NCBI GenBank assembly: GCA_963930955.1
Contig: OZ006967.1
Location: 2,108,001-2,172,000 of the forward strand
Direction: 5' to 3'
From: Scatomonas sp963930955
Lineage (GTDB): Bacteria; Bacillota; Clostridia; Lachnospirales; Lachnospiraceae
DNA: 64,000 nt
A model generated the notes under the pieces. That model saw only the letters and a program-made list of their open reading frames with translations. It made no database searches and was not told where the DNA came from. The position numbers and the translations under genes are program-made. Positions 8,492-16,467 of the stretch are shown here, piece after piece. Within the stretch, counting starts at the first letter, position 1. The number at the start of each line of letters is the position of its first letter.

Positions 8492-9100
8492 ATCATCTAC
8501 GTCGAAATCCATGTCTTCCGGCTCTTCCTGCTGTGCAAACGCCTCTTCCCCGCTGTTCTGCTGGGGAACCAGTTCGCTGCGGTTTTTATTCACTATGTCA
8601 TAGCAGCTCTGCAGGGATCCGATAAAGCTATTGTACCGTTCGCCTACATCCGCCAGAGTGTTGCCCATGATCTGGGAAAGATTGGAAAGCATATCGTCTG
8701 TATAGGAAATGGCGCTCATACGGATATTGTTGGCGTCCTGCTGGGCGGAATCCAAAATAGACTGGGCCTGCTGATTCGCAGTATTCACCGTCTCTGTAGC
8801 CTGGGCGTAAGCCTGCTGCATAATCGCAGTCTGCTCTACAAGCTCCTTGGCATGGGCTTCCGCCTCCGCCACAATGTTGTCAGCCTTGGACTGGGCATCC
8901 GCCAGAATGGCATCCTTATTGCTGATGATCTTCTGATATCTCTTGATCTCATCCGGAGTTTTCAGGCGGAGTTCCCGGAGAAGTTCCTCTAATTCCTCTT
9001 TATTTACAACAATTTTGGTGCTGGAAAGCGGCTGATACCTGCAGCTTTCTACAAATTCTTCAATTTCTTCGATAATCTGTTCAATTCTGCTGCTGCTCAT
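8468..9100 (-). CDS. Coiled-coil protein of unknown function with acidic tail
   Basis: The 210-residue protein starts with an acidic helix (RIEQIIEEIEEFVESC), continues with a KTPDEIKRYQ region and then a long alanine- and glutamine-rich heptad region (about residues 60-150), and ends in an acidic tail (PEDMDFDVDDLDDGEEE). It has no membrane segment. Similar clostridial proteins are sometimes labelled as V-type ATPase subunit H-like, but no ATPase genes are nearby, so that label is weak. A scaffold-like role similar to DivIVA-type proteins is an inference from coiled-coil content only. It follows coaD, rsmD and mgsA on the same strand, 46 bp after coaD, and overlaps ylbJ tail to tail. Confidence 0.75.
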   Translation of the reverse strand: MSSSRIEQIIEEIEEFVESCRYQPLSSTKIVVNKEELEELLRELRLKTPDEIKRYQKIISNKDAILADAQSKADNIVAEAEAHAKELVEQTAIMQQAYAQATETVNTANQQAQSILDSAQQDANNIRMSAISYTDDMLSNLSQIMGNTLADVGERYNSFIGSLQSCYDIVNKNRSELVPQQNSGEEAFAQQEEPEDMDFDVDDLDDGEEE

Positions 9101-9146
9101 GTTCTTTTCTCCTTATCACAATACTTACTGCCCTGTCTGGCTCCTG

Positions 9147-9638
9147 TCATTTTTTCTGCAGGGAATCCAGTTTTCTGCGGAGTTCCTCCGCAACCGACTC
9201 AGGGACAAACTCCCGAAGATCTCCGCCAAATGCGGCAACTTCTTTAACGGTAGTAGAACTTAAATATGCATGCTCCAAAGATGTGATCAGCAATGCCGTG
9301 TCAATATCCGGAGCTAAAATCCTGTTGGTCTGTGCCATCTGCAGCTCGTACTCAAAGTCCGTGATCGCCCGAAGTCCTCTGACGATCACCTTTGCCTTGC
9401 AGGCTCTGGCAAAATCTACAGACAGACCGCTGAAAGGCTGTACTTTCACATTTGGGATATCTTCCGTTTCTTTCTTTAGTATATTAACACGTTCCTCCAC
9501 AGAAAACAACGGAGTTTTTGCAGAATTGTTTAAAACACCGATAATGACTTCATCAAACAACTCCGTAGCTCTCCGCACAATATCCAGATGCCCGTTGGTA
9601 ACCGGGTCAAAGGTTCCCGGATAAACTGCTGTTCTCAT
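9147..9638 (-). CDS. coaD: Pantetheine-phosphate adenylyltransferase (CoaD)
   Basis: The 163-residue enzyme catalyses the penultimate step of coenzyme A synthesis, adenylating 4'-phosphopantetheine. YPGTFDPVTNGHLDI near the N terminus contains the nucleotidyltransferase TxGH-type motif, and LSSTTVKEVA near residue 130 is the ISSTxVR-like site. An upstream GTG at 9647 would overlap the rsmD stop by 4 bp. The ATG at 9638 is better: it has AAGGTG 6 bp upstream and matches the family N terminus. The rsmD-coaD order is the common Firmicutes arrangement, and mgsA-rsmD-coaD are tightly linked here. Confidence 0.95.
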   Translation of the reverse strand: MRTAVYPGTFDPVTNGHLDIVRRATELFDEVIIGVLNNSAKTPLFSVEERVNILKKETEDIPNVKVQPFSGLSVDFARACKAKVIVRGLRAITDFEYELQMAQTNRILAPDIDTALLITSLEHAYLSSTTVKEVAAFGGDLREFVPESVAEELRRKLDSLQKK

Positions 9639-9643
9639 AGTTT

Positions 9644-10204
9644 TCACCTTTCTCTCCGCCGCAGAAACAGATGGGCGTTTGTTTTATATTTTTTTATCCT
9701 GGTGATTTCATAACCGGAATGCTCAATCCACTGAAAATCTGTATCCAGGGAGGCCTCCACCAGAATCAGCGAGTCTTTCCAAAGACAGGCTCCTGTTTCA
9801 TCCAGGTATTCCAGTACCCGGCGCTCCAATCCTTTCCGGTAGGGCGGATCCATGAAAATCACGTCAAAAGGCTCTTCCTCCCGGAGTTTTTCCAGAGCCC
9901 GGAAGACATCCGCGGCCAGGATTCCGGCGCAGTCCTTCAGCCCGGTAAATTCCAGATTTTCCCGGATACAGGAAACTGCTTTCCGGTTCTGTTCCACAAA
10001 GCAGCAGTATTTTGCCCCCCGGCTCAGGGCCTCAATTCCGATTCCCCCGCTTCCGCTGAAAAGATCCAGAAATCTGCATCCCGGAAGGAGCGGATTCAGG
10101 ATATTAAACAAAGTCTCCTTAATACGGTCTGTAGTAGGCCGGGTATCTGTCCCCGGCACTGTCTTCAAAGGAAGACTCCGGCATTTGCCGGCTATAACTC
10201 TCAT
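9644..10204 (-). CDS. rsmD: 16S rRNA (guanine-966-N2)-methyltransferase RsmD
   Basis: The 186-residue protein methylates G966 (E. coli numbering) of 16S rRNA during 30S assembly. It begins MRVIAGKCRSLPLKT, has TRPTTDRIKETLFNIL, the SAM-binding FLDLFSGSGGIGIEALSRGA at about 44-63 and the catalytic FMDPPYRKG near 117, all diagnostic of RsmD. The start codon overlaps the stop of mgsA in an ATGA arrangement, indicating translational coupling. coaD follows within a few bases, as in most Firmicutes. Confidence 0.95.
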   Translation of the reverse strand: MRVIAGKCRSLPLKTVPGTDTRPTTDRIKETLFNILNPLLPGCRFLDLFSGSGGIGIEALSRGAKYCCFVEQNRKAVSCIRENLEFTGLKDCAGILAADVFRALEKLREEEPFDVIFMDPPYRKGLERRVLEYLDETGACLWKDSLILVEASLDTDFQWIEHSGYEITRIKKYKTNAHLFLRRRER

Positions 10205-10614
10205 ATACTATACACCTCATCCCGAATCTGTTTCCTCCAGTCCAGATCCCCCCGATCCAGACCCAGGATCAGCGATTCTGCTGTTGCAATATTGGTAGCT
10301 ACCGGAATATTATATTGGTCGCATTTCGTAACAATCTGATAAACATCCGGCTCTTTCGGATTAATCATAACCGGATTATAAAAGAAGATCACCATATCCA
10401 TATCGCCCCTCTCGATCATTTCCGTGAACTGCTTATCGCCGCCCACGCTGCCGGCCAGAAACTTATGAACCCGCAGATTGGTGACCTCCTCTATTCTTCT
10501 TCCTGTAGTTCCGGTGGCGTATATATCGTGTCTGGATAATATTCCTTTGTAGGCAATGCAAAAATCTTCGATCAGGCTCTTCTTGCTGTTATGTGCTATA
10601 ATCCCCACATTCAT
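10201..10614 (-). CDS. mgsA: Methylglyoxal synthase (MgsA)
   Basis: The 137-residue enzyme converts dihydroxyacetone phosphate to methylglyoxal and phosphate, a bypass of lower glycolysis under phosphate limitation. It shows IAHNSKK near residue 7, ATGTTGRRI, LAGSVGGDKQ and RGDMDMVIFFYNP, which contains the expected catalytic aspartate. Length is typical. It is the first gene of the mgsA-rsmD-coaD set, with GGAGAGGAG upstream and a clear promoter at 10655-10683. Its link to coaD and rsmD is likely operonic rather than functional. Confidence 0.94.
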   Translation of the reverse strand: MNVGIIAHNSKKSLIEDFCIAYKGILSRHDIYATGTTGRRIEEVTNLRVHKFLAGSVGGDKQFTEMIERGDMDMVIFFYNPVMINPKEPDVYQIVTKCDQYNIPVATNIATAESLILGLDRGDLDWRKQIRDEVYSI

Positions 10615-10654
10615 TGAATAGACTCCTCTCCTAAAACGCTTCGCGCTAATTGCA

Positions 10655-10683
10655 ATTATAACAAATTGCTAAAAACTTCGCAA
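10655..10683 (-). promoter_or_regulatory. Sigma-A-type promoter of mgsA-rsmD-coaD
   Basis: On the minus strand TTGCGA (10678-10683) and TATAAT (10655-10660) are separated by exactly 17 bp. The ATG of mgsA lies about 40 bp downstream. The sequence around it is AT-rich and intergenic. Confidence 0.68.
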
Positions 10684-10847
10684 TTATTTTTGGGATTCTA
10701 TACAATTTTTTCAATCCTCGCAGAAAAGCCCGGCAGAATTTTCCTGTTTATTATTGTCTCCGCCGCATATACTACCATCGTAACGAAAACCGTTACAGAC
10801 AAAACATCTGAAAATAAAAAGAAAAAAACAAAGGAGGCATATGGACA

Positions 10848-11069
10848 ATGGCAAATCGTTCCTCTAATACAACTGCAGTACCGGAGGCAAAAGGCGCAAT
10901 GGACCGTTTTAAATTCGAGGTGGCAAGCGAACTTGGAGTACCCCTTTCCGATGGATACAACGGAAACCTGACCTCTAAACAGAACGGTTCCGTAGGCGGA
11001 TATATGGTCAAAAAAATGATCGAGGCCCAGGAACGTCAGATGTCCGGAGGCGCCGGAACACAGTACTGA
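10848..11069 (+). CDS. Alpha/beta-type small acid-soluble spore protein
   Basis: The 73-residue protein belongs to the SASP family that saturates spore DNA and protects it from UV and chemicals. It contains AMDRFKFEVASELGV and the glycine-rich VGGYMVKKMIEAQERQM, matching the two conserved helices and the GPR protease-recognition region (FEVASE). An AGGAGG site lies about 10 bp upstream of the ATG. The 5' leader contains a small hairpin at 10780-10796 (GTAACG...CGTTAC). The promoter would be expected to be forespore-specific, but I could not identify a convincing sigma-G pair. The gene stands alone on the plus strand between two minus-strand units and indicates a spore-former. Confidence 0.95.
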   Translation: MANRSSNTTAVPEAKGAMDRFKFEVASELGVPLSDGYNGNLTSKQNGSVGGYMVKKMIEAQERQMSGGAGTQY

Positions 11070-11092
11070 TTCTCCCTCTGAAAAAAGAAAGA

Positions 11093-11124
11093 AGAGGCTG
11101 CTGCACATCCGTGCGGCGGCCTCT
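11093..11124 (-). terminator. Intrinsic terminator of the lysine-rich (DUF6465-like) gene
   Basis: A 14-bp stem (AGAGGC...GCCTCT with two G-T pairs) and a 4-nt loop lies just after the stop at 11141. On the minus strand it is followed by the T-rich tract TTCTTTCTTTTTT (11081-11092). It may also end the SASP transcript from the other side. Confidence 0.75.
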
Positions 11125-11140
11125 CCCCTTAGATCCTTCT

Positions 11141-11575
11141 TTACAGATCGAAGCTTCCGGTAATGTCACCGTTAACCACATAGTATACCATATATTCCTC
11201 GGGCTTCACGTAGAGTTTGACATCTTTCAGCTCCTCTGCCGCTTTGCCCTCTCCTGCCCAGATATCTTTTACTCTCTGGATCAGATCATCTGCCTGGATT
11301 TCTCTGCCTCCATACTGAAGGATCACAGAAGAAACCGTTTCTGCAACCGCTGCTTTCTTTACTGCGGTTTTTTTCTTTTCTGCCGTCTTTTTCACTGCAG
11401 TTTTCTTAGCCGCAGGCTTTTTCTCCGCTTCTTTCTTTTCTTCCTTTACAGCCGCTTTCACTGCTGTTTTTGCCGGTTCCTGACTTTTGGTAGCTACGGT
11501 TGCTTTTACAGTTTCCACAGGTGCTTTCTTTTCTTCGGTCTTGACTGTTGCAACTGGCGATTTCTTTTCTACCAT
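11141..11575 (-). CDS. Lysine/alanine-rich protein with small C-terminal domain (DUF6465-like)
   Basis: The 144-residue protein has two parts. Residues 1 to about 80 are low-complexity and strongly basic, with repeated K-K-T-A-V-K-K and A-A-K-K blocks like histone H1 or HU tails. Residues 80-144 form a small domain (SSVILQYGGREIQADDLIQ, then LYVKPEEYMVYYVVNGDITGSFDL) that I recall as DUF6465 in Lachnospiraceae. The ATG at 11575 has GGGAGGAG upstream; an earlier in-frame start lacks this. It sits back to back with the SASP gene. A nucleic-acid-binding role is an inference from the basic tail; no enzyme motif is visible. Confidence 0.8.
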   Translation of the reverse strand: MVEKKSPVATVKTEEKKAPVETVKATVATKSQEPAKTAVKAAVKEEKKEAEKKPAAKKTAVKKTAEKKKTAVKKAAVAETVSSVILQYGGREIQADDLIQRVKDIWAGEGKAAEELKDVKLYVKPEEYMVYYVVNGDITGSFDL

Positions 11576-11778
11576 GTTACACACTCCTCCCACGCTAAAC
11601 GTGAATACTTTTTCTTGCAATTCCTTTCCCGGTCTGTCCCGGGGAGCACATTCCCAATGGGATGATTCTCTCATGGGATATGAATTTCTTAATTATCATA
11701 CGCTTTTTCCCCATTTAATGCAAGGCAAGCTTCTGAATTTCCCGCAACTTTGTATGATTACACCAATTTTTTCTCAAA

Positions 11779-13833
11779 TCACAGGCCCACATCATCAATT
11801 TGACGTGCCAGATAGTTATCCAGGCGCTCTTTCAGACACAGATTCTGGGGCAGGGAGAGTTCCGGATCTATCTGCAGCAGATCCCGGACCGCTCTGGAAG
11901 CCGCCTTCAGAAGGTCTGTATCCCGGTAAATATCCGCGATCTGAAATTCTGCCAGTCCGCTCTGCCTTACACCGAACAGATCTCCCGGTCCCCGCAGCTT
12001 CAGATCTTCCTCCGCAATGTAAAATCCGTCATTGGAATGATTCAGGATCTCCAGTCTTTTCGCGTTTTCCTCTTTTCCGTCCCCCTGCATAAAAATACAG
12101 TAGGACTGGGCCTCTCCGCGTCCCACCCGGCCCCTGAGCTGATGCAGCTGAGCCAGGCCAAAACGTTCCGCGTTTTCCACCATCATTACCGTAGCGTTCG
12201 GTACATTAACACCTACCTCCACTACAGTCGTAGAGACAAGGATCTGAATCCTGTTTTCCGCAAAGGCTTCCATGATTTCCGTCTTCCGGGAAGCTTTCAT
12301 CTGACCGTACAGAACCTGAATTTTAATATCCTCCGGGAAGACCTCCCGCAGCTTTCTCCCGCAGGAAATCACATCTGCGCAGTCCATTTCCTGGCTTTCT
12401 TCCACCAGGGGACAGATTACGTATATCTGATGCCCCTTCCGGACTTCTTTCTCCAGAAACCGATAGGCGCTGGAACGGTAGCTTTCGTTTACTACGCAGT
12501 TTTTTATAGGGCGTCTTTTCTTCGGGAGTTCATCCAGGACAGAGATATCCAGATCTCCATAAAGGATCATAGCCAGAGTTCTCGGGATCGGAGTAGCGCT
12601 CATAACCATCACATGGGGTTCCTTTCCCTTTTCTTTCAGCATCAGGCGCTGGCGCACACCAAAGCGGTGCTGTTCATCGGTAATCACCAGTCCCAATCGG
12701 GCATACTCTGTTTTTTCCTGGATCAGCGCATGAGTTCCCACAATAAAACGTGCTTTCCCGGAGGATATTTTTTCATAGATCTCTCGTTTTTCCGCCGCCC
12801 TGCAGCTGCCGGTCAGCAGCACAAGTTCCCCGGGATCCATTCCATTTTCCTCCAGCAATTTCCGGATTGTTTCAAAATGCTGGGCGGCCAGCACCTCCGT
12901 TGGGGCCATCAGGGCACTCTGGTATCCATTTTCCCTGGCCATGACCATAGCCAGAAAAGCAAGGATTGTCTTGCCGCTTCCCACATCTCCCTGGATCAGC
13001 CGGTTCATGCGGAAATGCCCTTTCAGATCCCTTTCCACCTCGTTCCAAACCCGAAGCTGGCCGTCTGTCAGCCGGTAGGGGAGATTTTCAATTATTTCTT
13101 CTGTCTTCCAGACAGTCTCCATGGGGCAGCAGTTTTCTGCCCCTTCCGCCTGCCCCCGGAGCCTGGCCAGCCCCAGCAGGAACAAAAAGAACTCATCAAA
13201 AGCCAGTCTTCCCCGGGCTTTCTGCAGATCCTCCCTGTTCATAGGAAAATGAATATTTTCCAGGGCAAAATTTATTTCACAAAGCCCGTATTCTTCCCGC
13301 AGGGCATCCGAAAGGAATTCTGTTTCCAGCCCTTTTTTCTCCAGGAGCTGGGCAAGGGCCTTGCTGACCATCTTATTGGTAAGCCCTGCAGTAAGTCCGT
13401 AAATAGGCTGCAGTTTTCCCTGCAGCTTTTCATACTGGGCCGGCGTAAATATTTCCGGCTGTTCCAAAACCTTTCTGCCGTTTTTTTCCGCTGCCCTTCC
13501 CCGGAAAACGTAAACTGCTCCCCGCTTCAAAACGCTTCTCAAATAAGGCATATGAAACCAATGGATCTGCAGATTTCCCGTCTCATCCTGCAGCTGGAGG
13601 ATCGTGATCCCGTGCTTTCCGTTTTTTAATTCCGGCGCCCGCAGGACCCTTCCCAATACTGCGTTTTTTTCAAAAAGTTTTACGTTTCCACAGGAAACAG
13701 GCTCCTGATACAGATCGTAGCTCCGGGGATAATAATGAAGCAGCTGATTCAGATTGCAGATTCCCGCTTTTTGAAACAGCTGCTCCGTCTTATCACCGAT
13801 TCCTTTTAAAGTTTTCAGTGATTCTTCTTTCAT
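11779..13833 (-). CDS. recG: ATP-dependent DNA helicase RecG
   Basis: The 684-residue helicase remodels stalled replication forks and Holliday junctions. It has the N-terminal wedge/OB region (LKGIGDKTEQLFQKAGI at the start), the Walker A motif GDVGSGKT near residue 287, DEQHRFGVRQR in the helicase core, SATPIPRTLA, and the C-terminal LRGRVGRGEAQSYC, which together are specific for RecG. Length matches the family. It is the third gene of gls24-fakA-recG with 21-bp spacers, an arrangement common in Firmicutes. The roughly 200 bp after its stop show no convincing terminator hairpin. Confidence 0.97.
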   Translation of the reverse strand: MKEESLKTLKGIGDKTEQLFQKAGICNLNQLLHYYPRSYDLYQEPVSCGNVKLFEKNAVLGRVLRAPELKNGKHGITILQLQDETGNLQIHWFHMPYLRSVLKRGAVYVFRGRAAEKNGRKVLEQPEIFTPAQYEKLQGKLQPIYGLTAGLTNKMVSKALAQLLEKKGLETEFLSDALREEYGLCEINFALENIHFPMNREDLQKARGRLAFDEFFLFLLGLARLRGQAEGAENCCPMETVWKTEEIIENLPYRLTDGQLRVWNEVERDLKGHFRMNRLIQGDVGSGKTILAFLAMVMARENGYQSALMAPTEVLAAQHFETIRKLLEENGMDPGELVLLTGSCRAAEKREIYEKISSGKARFIVGTHALIQEKTEYARLGLVITDEQHRFGVRQRLMLKEKGKEPHVMVMSATPIPRTLAMILYGDLDISVLDELPKKRRPIKNCVVNESYRSSAYRFLEKEVRKGHQIYVICPLVEESQEMDCADVISCGRKLREVFPEDIKIQVLYGQMKASRKTEIMEAFAENRIQILVSTTVVEVGVNVPNATVMMVENAERFGLAQLHQLRGRVGRGEAQSYCIFMQGDGKEENAKRLEILNHSNDGFYIAEEDLKLRGPGDLFGVRQSGLAEFQIADIYRDTDLLKAASRAVRDLLQIDPELSLPQNLCLKERLDNYLARQIDDVGL

Positions 13834-13854
13834 GTTCTATGATACCCTATCCCC

Positions 13855-15519
13855 TTATTCCACCGATATAATGCAATAGTAAATAGGCTGACCGCCGCAG
13901 TTTACTTCCACGTCACAGTCCGGATATTTTTCTTCCGTTTCTCTGGCAATTTTTTCAGCCTCCTCCTGGCTGAATTCCTGGCCGTAATAAATGCTGATGA
14001 GTTCCGCCTCCTCATCCATCATAGCGTCCACAGTCTCGGCGGCAACTTTCAGAATATCCTTCCCTACCGCCAGGATTCCATGATCTCCTACAGCCATAAT
14101 ATCGCCCTGATGAATCTCCCGATCCTCAATATGGGTATCACGGACTGCATAGGTAATTTCCCCGGTACGCACAGAAGCAATAATTTCTTCCATGATTTCC
14201 TGATTTTCCTCCGGAGATTTCTCCGGCGCGTAATTGATCATTGCTGTAATGCCCTGAGGGATTGTCTTGGTGGGAATGACAATGATATTTTTATCTTTGG
14301 TCAGATCTCTGGCCTGGTTGGCTGCCAGAATAATATTCTTATTATTCGGGAAAACAAAAATATTTTTTGCGTTTACCTGGCCGATGGCGTTCAGCATATC
14401 TTCTGTGCTGGGATTCATTGTCTGTCCGCCCTCAATGAGGTAGTCCACACCCAGCTCCTGGAAAATGCCGCCAAATCCCTCTCCCACAGATACAGCGATA
14501 AATCCGGCGTCCTTTTCCGGCTGGGAATCCTGCTTTTGGGCCTGTTCCGCCGCCAGCTTTTCTGCATCGCGGATCACCTTTTCATGATGCTCCTCCCGCA
14601 TATTGTCGATCTTCATACGGGTCAGAGAACCATAGCCCAGAGCCTTCTGCAAGGCCAGTCCGGGATCGTTGGTATGTACGTGTACCTTTACGATCTCCTC
14701 ATCCGCCACTACCACCACCGAGTCACCGATGGAGAGAAAATAATCCTTCAGCTCCTGCTCCTGCTGCGCCGACAGAGTTTTGTCCAGCATAATGATAAAC
14801 TCTGTGCAGTATCCGAATTTAATCTCTTTTTCCTCTGCCGGTCTGCCGGAAACAGCCTTGGGCTCTGTACCCTTCGGGGCTTCGAATTCCAGAGAGATCT
14901 CCTTGCCTAAAAAGGCATCCAAAGCTCCCTCCAGAACTGTAACCAGACCCTGTCCGCCGGAATCCACCACTCCGGCTTCCTTCAGCACCGGAAGCATTTC
15001 CGGGGTTCTGGCAAGTACTTCTCTGGCATATTCTACCACTCCGTTCAGGAAATCCTTCAGAGGCATCTCCTGGCCGGCAAGTTCCGCCGCCTTATCCGCC
15101 ACACCTTTGGCCACTGTGAGGATTGTACCTTCTTTAGGCTTCATAACCGCCTTGTAGGCGGTCTCTACCGCCTTCTGGGCGGCGCCTGCCAGCAGCTGCG
15201 CATCCGCCTCCTCATACTCCCGGATCCCCTTGGTAAATCCCCGAAGAAGCTGGGAAAGGATTACGCCGGAATTGCCTCTGGCTCCCCGAAGCGAACCGGA
15301 AGAAATGGCCTTGGACAGTTCCTTCATGGAAATCTTTTCCAGTTCCTGAACCTCCCGCACGGCCGACATAATAGTCATGGTCATATTTGTACCCGTATCT
15401 CCGTCCGGCACCGGAAAGACGTTCAGTTCATTGATCCATTCTTTTTTTAATTCCAGATTTTTTGCTCCTGCCAGAAACATTCTGGCAAGCAGGGCAGCAT
15501 TTATCTTGTTTGCTGACAC
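13855..15519 (-). CDS. fakA: DAK2-domain protein, fatty-acid kinase catalytic subunit (FakA/YloV-like)
   Basis: The 554-residue protein has an N-terminal DAK2 domain with NVFPVPDGDTGTNMTMT at about 29-45, SLRGARGNSGVILSQLLRG near 73-91 and DSGGQGLVTVLEG, the nucleotide- and magnesium-binding elements of dihydroxyacetone-kinase-like enzymes. A middle domain and a DAK1-like C-terminal region follow (ISIYYGQEFSQEEAE). FakA phosphorylates fatty acids bound to a FakB partner; no fakB lies in this window. Translation starts at a GTG with GAGGAGG 8 bp upstream. It follows the Gls24-like gene by 21 bp, the usual yloU-yloV pairing, and precedes recG. Confidence 0.92.
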   Translation of the reverse strand: MSANKINAALLARMFLAGAKNLELKKEWINELNVFPVPDGDTGTNMTMTIMSAVREVQELEKISMKELSKAISSGSLRGARGNSGVILSQLLRGFTKGIREYEEADAQLLAGAAQKAVETAYKAVMKPKEGTILTVAKGVADKAAELAGQEMPLKDFLNGVVEYAREVLARTPEMLPVLKEAGVVDSGGQGLVTVLEGALDAFLGKEISLEFEAPKGTEPKAVSGRPAEEKEIKFGYCTEFIIMLDKTLSAQQEQELKDYFLSIGDSVVVVADEEIVKVHVHTNDPGLALQKALGYGSLTRMKIDNMREEHHEKVIRDAEKLAAEQAQKQDSQPEKDAGFIAVSVGEGFGGIFQELGVDYLIEGGQTMNPSTEDMLNAIGQVNAKNIFVFPNNKNIILAANQARDLTKDKNIIVIPTKTIPQGITAMINYAPEKSPEENQEIMEEIIASVRTGEITYAVRDTHIEDREIHQGDIMAVGDHGILAVGKDILKVAAETVDAMMDEEAELISIYYGQEFSQEEAEKIARETEEKYPDCDVEVNCGGQPIYYCIISVE

Positions 15520-15540
15520 AACAGGTTCCTCCTCTTACAA

Positions 15541-15897
15541 TCAGTCTATCACGCGCACGCCTTCCACCAGGATCCGGACGTGCTCAACCTCCATCCCGGT
15601 AAAAGACTCCAGCTTGTATTTCACATTTCCGATCAGATTGTCGGCTACTGCCGAAATGCTGACCCCGTAGGCTACTATCACATGAAAATCCAAAGATATC
15701 TTATTGTCATTGATGGTAACATTAATGCCGTGTCTGATGCTGTCCTTCCGGAGCAATTTAACCAGCCCGTCCTTCATATTAACAGCCGCCATGCCTACAA
15801 TGCCAAAACATTCCACCGCTACGCTTCCGGCATAGGTGGCGATCACATCTGTATTGATGACGACTTCTCCCAATCCTGTATTCACACGACCCTTCAT
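15541..15897 (-). CDS. Asp23/Gls24-family protein (YloU-like)
   Basis: The 118-residue protein belongs to the alkaline-shock/Gls24 family of small cytoplasmic or membrane-associated proteins. It has GEVVINTDVIATYAGSVAVE, CFGIVGMAAVN and VAYGVSISAVADNLIGNVKY, the conserved family segments. The biochemical role is unknown; it is nearly always next to fakA in Firmicutes, as here. A GAAGGGAG site precedes the ATG. It is the first gene of the operon and has a promoter-like sequence at 15964-15992. Confidence 0.92.
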   Translation of the reverse strand: MKGRVNTGLGEVVINTDVIATYAGSVAVECFGIVGMAAVNMKDGLVKLLRKDSIRHGINVTINDNKISLDFHVIVAYGVSISAVADNLIGNVKYKLESFTGMEVEHVRILVEGVRVID

Positions 15898-15963
15898 GTC
15901 TTACGCTCCCTTCACTGCAGATTTTCTCAATATTCCCACAGTAGGACATACTGAATTAATAAG

Positions 15964-15992
15964 AGTATAACCGATTTTTAAGGAAATTTAAA
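15964..15992 (-). promoter_or_regulatory. Putative promoter of the gls24-fakA-recG operon
   Basis: On the minus strand TATACT (15964-15969) is a good -10 box. The -35 position 17 bp away reads TTTAAA (15987-15992), which is weak. The region is very AT-rich and lies about 65 bp upstream of the ATG. Confidence 0.4.
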
Positions 15993-16030
15993 TATAAAAA
16001 TGAAAAACCCCTTAATTTTTATTTTTACGC

Positions 16031-16059
16031 TTGCAAAACCTGATCTTTTCTGATAGAAT
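16031..16059 (+). promoter_or_regulatory. Sigma-A promoter of rpmB
   Basis: TTGCAA (16031-16036) and TAGAAT (16054-16059) are separated by 17 bp and lie about 60 bp upstream of the rpmB ATG, leaving a leader of roughly 50 nt. No L28-specific leader structure was recognised. Confidence 0.75.
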
Positions 16060-16118
16060 ATACGGTGTTGTGAGTCTGTAAATTTTTCAGCTCAAGTTTA
16101 TATCAAGGAGGTGCAATC

Positions 16119-16304
16119 ATGGCAAAGTGTGCAATCTGCGAAAAAGGTGTTTATTTTGGAAACAACGTAAGCCATTCTCATAGACGTTCCAATAAAATGT
16201 GGAAATCCAACGTAAAGTCTGTTCGTGTAAAAACTGAGAATGGAAACAAAAGAATGTACGTTTGTACTTCCTGCTTGAGAAGCGGAAAAGTTGAGCGCGC
16301 ATAA
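16119..16304 (+). CDS. rpmB: 50S ribosomal protein L28
   Basis: The 61-residue protein begins MAKCAICEKGVYFGNNVSH and continues with SHRRSNKMWKSN, typical of bacterial L28 with the C-x-x-C zinc-type form at the N terminus. The second pair of the zinc ribbon appears as a single Cys (VCTSCLRSG contains C-x-x-C), so the zinc-binding version seems complete. An AAGGAGGTG site precedes the ATG. The gene is monocistronic with its own promoter and a strong terminator directly downstream. Confidence 0.97.
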   Translation: MAKCAICEKGVYFGNNVSHSHRRSNKMWKSNVKSVRVKTENGNKRMYVCTSCLRSGKVERA

Positions 16305-16351
16305 ATCTGCTGAATAAAGGGACTCCCCTGTATTTATCAGATCAAAAACAG

Positions 16352-16390
16352 ACCGGGTTTAAGAAATTTTCTTAAGCCCGGTATTTTTTT
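16352..16390 (+). terminator. Intrinsic terminator of rpmB
   Basis: ACCGGGTTTAAG pairs with CTTAAGCCCGGT (one G-T pair) around a short loop at 16352-16382, followed by seven T residues at 16384-16390. Confidence 0.9.
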
Positions 16391-16403
16391 GCACTCCAGG
16401 AGC

Positions 16404-16442
16404 AAAAATGCCGCAAAGCCATCTGGTGATGATTTTGCGGCA
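16404..16442 (-). terminator. Intrinsic terminator of the GlcG/HbpS-like gene
   Basis: On the minus strand a TGCCGCAAA stem (16409-16442 overall) with a loop of about 16 nt is followed by five T residues (16404-16408). It lies 26 bp after the stop of the minus-strand gene and back to back with the rpmB terminator. Confidence 0.75.
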
Positions 16443-16467
16443 CTCTCTTTCTTTTGTTTCCGTTATT

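Noticed and set aside
10840..10866. Tiny frame starting at the ATG before the SASP start
   Set aside because: It ends after eight codons; the SASP ATG at 10848 in a different frame has the conserved protein behind it.
11800..13629. A 609-codon open frame on the plus strand
   Set aside because: It lies antisense to recG, has no ribosome site or domain, and its composition mirrors recG codons.
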